Source: DATDRS01 sp035291605
Lineage (GTDB): Bacteria; Chloroflexota; Anaerolineae; Anaerolineales; UBA6663
Direction: 5' to 3'
DNA: 6,694 nt
NCBI GenBank assembly: GCA_035291605.1
Contig: DATDRS010000043.1
Span: 1-6,694, forward strand
Numbering within the stretch: the stretch's first letter is position 1; each line of letters starts with the position of its first letter. The notes under the pieces are model-generated. The model saw only the letters and a list, made by a program, of their open reading frames with translations, was not told the origin of the DNA and made no database searches. This document shows positions 5,664 through 6,694 of the stretch, piece after piece. Made by a program: the position numbers and the translations under genes.

Positions 5664-6050
5664 CTACGGCTTCTGCTTGATATGACTGCCAAGCCATTCC
5701 GTGAAGGCTTCCCGCCCCATTTCACTTGAGGCCACTTGTAGAATGACTGTCATCTGCTCGTCCACAGTTGCGCTGATCTCATAGTCGTTCAAGACAAGGA
5801 ACATTTCCATCGCTGCATGGCCGGTGCGTTTGTTGCCGTCAAGGAACGGGTGATTCTGAATGAGCGAAAAGCCGAGGGCAGAGGCCTTTTCGACAATCGT
5901 GGGGTAGAGTTCTTCTCCGCCAAACGTCATGCGGGGTTGTGCAACTGCCGACTCCAACGCGCCCAAGTCATGAATGCCTATGTCGCCGCCCGATTGTTGC
6001 ACTACGCGGTTGTAGGTTTCTAGCACTTCATTGACGGTCAGGTAGCGCAC
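5664..6050 (-). CDS. doc: Doc-family toxin (Fic fold, death on curing)
   Basis: A 128-residue protein of typical Doc length. The active-site motif HPFLDGNKRT (67-76) is the Doc variant of the Fic motif: His67 and Asp71 are retained, and the residue after Asn73 is Lys74 rather than the Gly of AMP-transferring Fic proteins. In the studied P1 Doc, that lysine goes with ATP-dependent phosphorylation of elongation factor Tu, which stops translation; the same activity is inferred here. Other family features are IHDLGALESAV (26-36), the PTIVEKASALGFSLIQN helix leading into the motif, and a C-terminal helical part. The start is GTG at 6048-6050, 4 bases after the antitoxin stop, so translation is probably coupled to the antitoxin. 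No frame damage is seen. Its stop faces the terminator at 5585-5619. Confidence 0.92.
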   Translation of the reverse strand: MRYLTVNEVLETYNRVVQQSGGDIGIHDLGALESAVAQPRMTFGGEELYPTIVEKASALGFSLIQNHPFLDGNKRTGHAAMEMFLVLNDYEISATVDEQMTVILQVASSEMGREAFTEWLGSHIKQKP

Positions 6051-6054
6051 GGCG

Positions 6055-6255
6055 TCAAGCCGCCAGCCGCCGATAGAGTTCCGCGTTTTTGTTCAGCACA
6101 TAATCCAATGCCCGGAGGAAATCTTCTTCGGGGCGGGTGAGCAATTCCTCAATGCTGACGCGCACCAGCTCTTCGGGGGCAACGCTGAAATGCGCGGCGA
6201 TCTCTTTCAGTTTTTTCAGCCGGTCATCGGGCAGAGAAATAGTGATTGTGGTCAT
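6055..6255 (-). CDS. Ribbon-helix-helix type antitoxin partnered with Doc
   Basis: A 66-residue protein. The N-terminus TTITISLPDDRLKKLKEIA (2-20) has the beta-strand and basic helix of ribbon-helix-helix (CopG-like) DNA-binding proteins, followed by a second helix APEELVRVSIEELLTR (26-41). The C-terminal part, FLRALDYVLNKNAELYRRLA (46-65), is a predicted helix that would bind and neutralise the toxin. The ATG at 6253-6255 has GGAG 10 bases upstream. It lies directly upstream of doc, the usual antitoxin-first order, and is expected to repress its own operon. Classic Doc partners are Phd proteins with a different N-terminal fold; this one belongs to a ribbon-helix-helix group often annotated only as DNA-binding protein. 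Function is inferred from position and composition. Confidence 0.85.
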   Translation of the reverse strand: MTTITISLPDDRLKKLKEIAAHFSVAPEELVRVSIEELLTRPEEDFLRALDYVLNKNAELYRRLAA

Positions 6256-6323
6256 GGCTGGCTATCTCCGCCCATAAGTGTACCTTTGGATGGGTTGGAA
6301 CGCCAGGAGTGGAGTATGGCGAG
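6256..6323. other. Upstream region of the toxin-antitoxin operon
   Basis: 68 bases between the antitoxin start and the end of the hydrolase fragment. The toxin-antitoxin promoter and operator should lie here or inside the fragment. A possible minus-strand -10 (TACACT at 6279-6284) is weak and has no good -35. I see no clear operator palindrome. Confidence 0.35.
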
Positions 6324-6575
6324 TTACTTCCGTCCAAAATCGGCGCCCAAGTAGAGACCGGCGACGTGCGCCCGATCAACCCCCAGGGCTTGCATAAACG
6401 CGGCCACGTCGTCCGCGAAGAGTTCCGTGGAATGGACTCCTTCCGGTTTGTCCGTTTCACCCGCGCCTCGTGGATCGCCGGAGATACAAGTGAAGTGCTT
6501 GGCGTACTCTGCACCAGTCTCCACAAGACCTTCGTGTTGCGTCCGCGTCGGCGCTGATCCATGGTGAGCCGTCAA
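6324..6575 (-). pseudogene. Alpha/beta hydrolase fragment, nucleophile lost
   Basis: An 83-codon minus-strand frame (TTG at 6573-6575 to TAA at 6324-6326) contains a recognisable middle part of an alpha/beta hydrolase: YAKHFTCISGDPRGAGETDK (24-43), the usual strand plus D-RG-G-S/T-DKP loop, then the helix LFADDVAAFMQALGVDRAHV (52-71) and the nucleophile elbow. The elbow reads GLYLG (73-77) where the family has G-x-S-x-G, so the catalytic serine is replaced by Tyr75 (codon TAC, one base from TCC). The frame stops six residues after the elbow, while the family continues for well over 100 residues with the remaining catalytic acid and histidine. The N-terminal HG-loop region is also poorly preserved. 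It is therefore a decayed fragment rather than a working enzyme. Original substrate is unknown. Confidence 0.75.
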
Positions 6576-6694
6576 CGTAGCAGATGGCGCGCATGGCGCT
6601 CGATGCAGGACGACGGGAACGGGCAGACGCCCTGCGCCGCCACGGCCTGAGGAAACTGGTCACCCGTCAGGTCTTCCCAGCGCAGCAGATGGAG
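6572..6694 (-). pseudogene. N-terminal remnant resembling a creatininase-family protein
   Basis: From the window edge the minus strand is open for 40 codons to a TGA at 6572-6574. The peptide begins LHLLRWEDLTGDQFPQAVAA, continues QGVCPFP, and ends CIERHARHLLR. It resembles the start of creatininase/creatinine amidohydrolase family proteins, which have an LRWEELT-type opening followed by a LP-hydrophobic-ExHGxHLPLGTD motif containing metal-binding residues. Here the conserved motif is degraded (ERHARHLLR in place of ExHGxHLPLGTD) and cut off by the stop, with over 80 percent of the family length missing. The true start may lie just beyond the window. Similarity is judged by eye on about 40 residues, so the family call is moderate. 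It sits head-to-tail with the hydrolase fragment (TTGA overlap), suggesting a deletion joined two decaying genes. Confidence 0.5.

Noticed and set aside
5636..5666. Weak inverted repeat GTAGG...CCTAC around the end of doc
   Set aside because: Only about five bases pair over a long loop, well within chance, and the strong terminator beside it already explains transcript ends.
6246..6557. A 103-codon plus-strand open frame
   Set aside because: It is antisense to the alpha/beta hydrolase fragment, which carries recognisable family motifs; the plus-strand product has none.

Overview
The window is high-GC bacterial DNA that most resembles a Chloroflexota (Anaerolineae-type) genome. That assignment is an inference from three things: a lipoprotein carrying a DDF...GW lectin-like domain, GTG starts with clear Shine-Dalgarno sites, and several small palindromic repeats of kinds I associate with Chloroflexi and cyanobacteria. 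No rRNA, tRNA, CRISPR array or insertion sequence was seen.

Layout. (1) Positions 1-2219, minus strand: a tight three-gene operon of a stand-alone CheY-like receiver, an exported TPR-repeat protein and a lipoprotein whose 3' end lies outside the window. (2) 2220-2404: a divergent promoter region with a perfect TATAAT on each strand and a strong palindromic repeat. (3) 2405-3451, plus: an adenosine deaminase with all metal and catalytic motifs intact. (4) 3452-3704: a 253-base intergenic region with an extended -10 promoter, a 10-bp palindrome, a 14-bp hairpin and a nested repeat, forming a long leader for the next operon. (5) 3705-5547, plus: etfB and etfA, the two subunits of an electron transfer flavoprotein, separated by an inverted array of 7-base repeats. 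(6) 5585-5619: a strong hairpin terminator between convergent genes, probably acting in both directions. (7) 5664-6255, minus: a toxin-antitoxin pair, a ribbon-helix-helix type antitoxin followed 4 bases later by a Doc (Fic-fold) toxin. (8) 6324-6694, minus: remains of two decayed genes, a mid-section of an alpha/beta hydrolase whose nucleophile serine is replaced by tyrosine, and an N-terminal scrap resembling a creatininase-family protein.

How the parts fit. The receiver/TPR/lipoprotein genes look co-transcribed and translationally coupled, suggesting a cell-envelope function linked to two-component signalling. EtfBA would pass electrons from flavin dehydrogenases to the quinone pool or other acceptors; no dehydrogenase or ETF-quinone oxidoreductase gene is in view. 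Adenosine deaminase is a separate purine-salvage gene. The right end (toxin-antitoxin next to gene debris) looks like an accessory, rearranged segment. The most unusual non-coding feature is that the intergenic regions before add, etfB and etfA carry palindromic repeats that differ from one another. I saw no convincing wholly new system; the receiver-TPR-lipoprotein operon and the repeat-laden leaders are the best leads.
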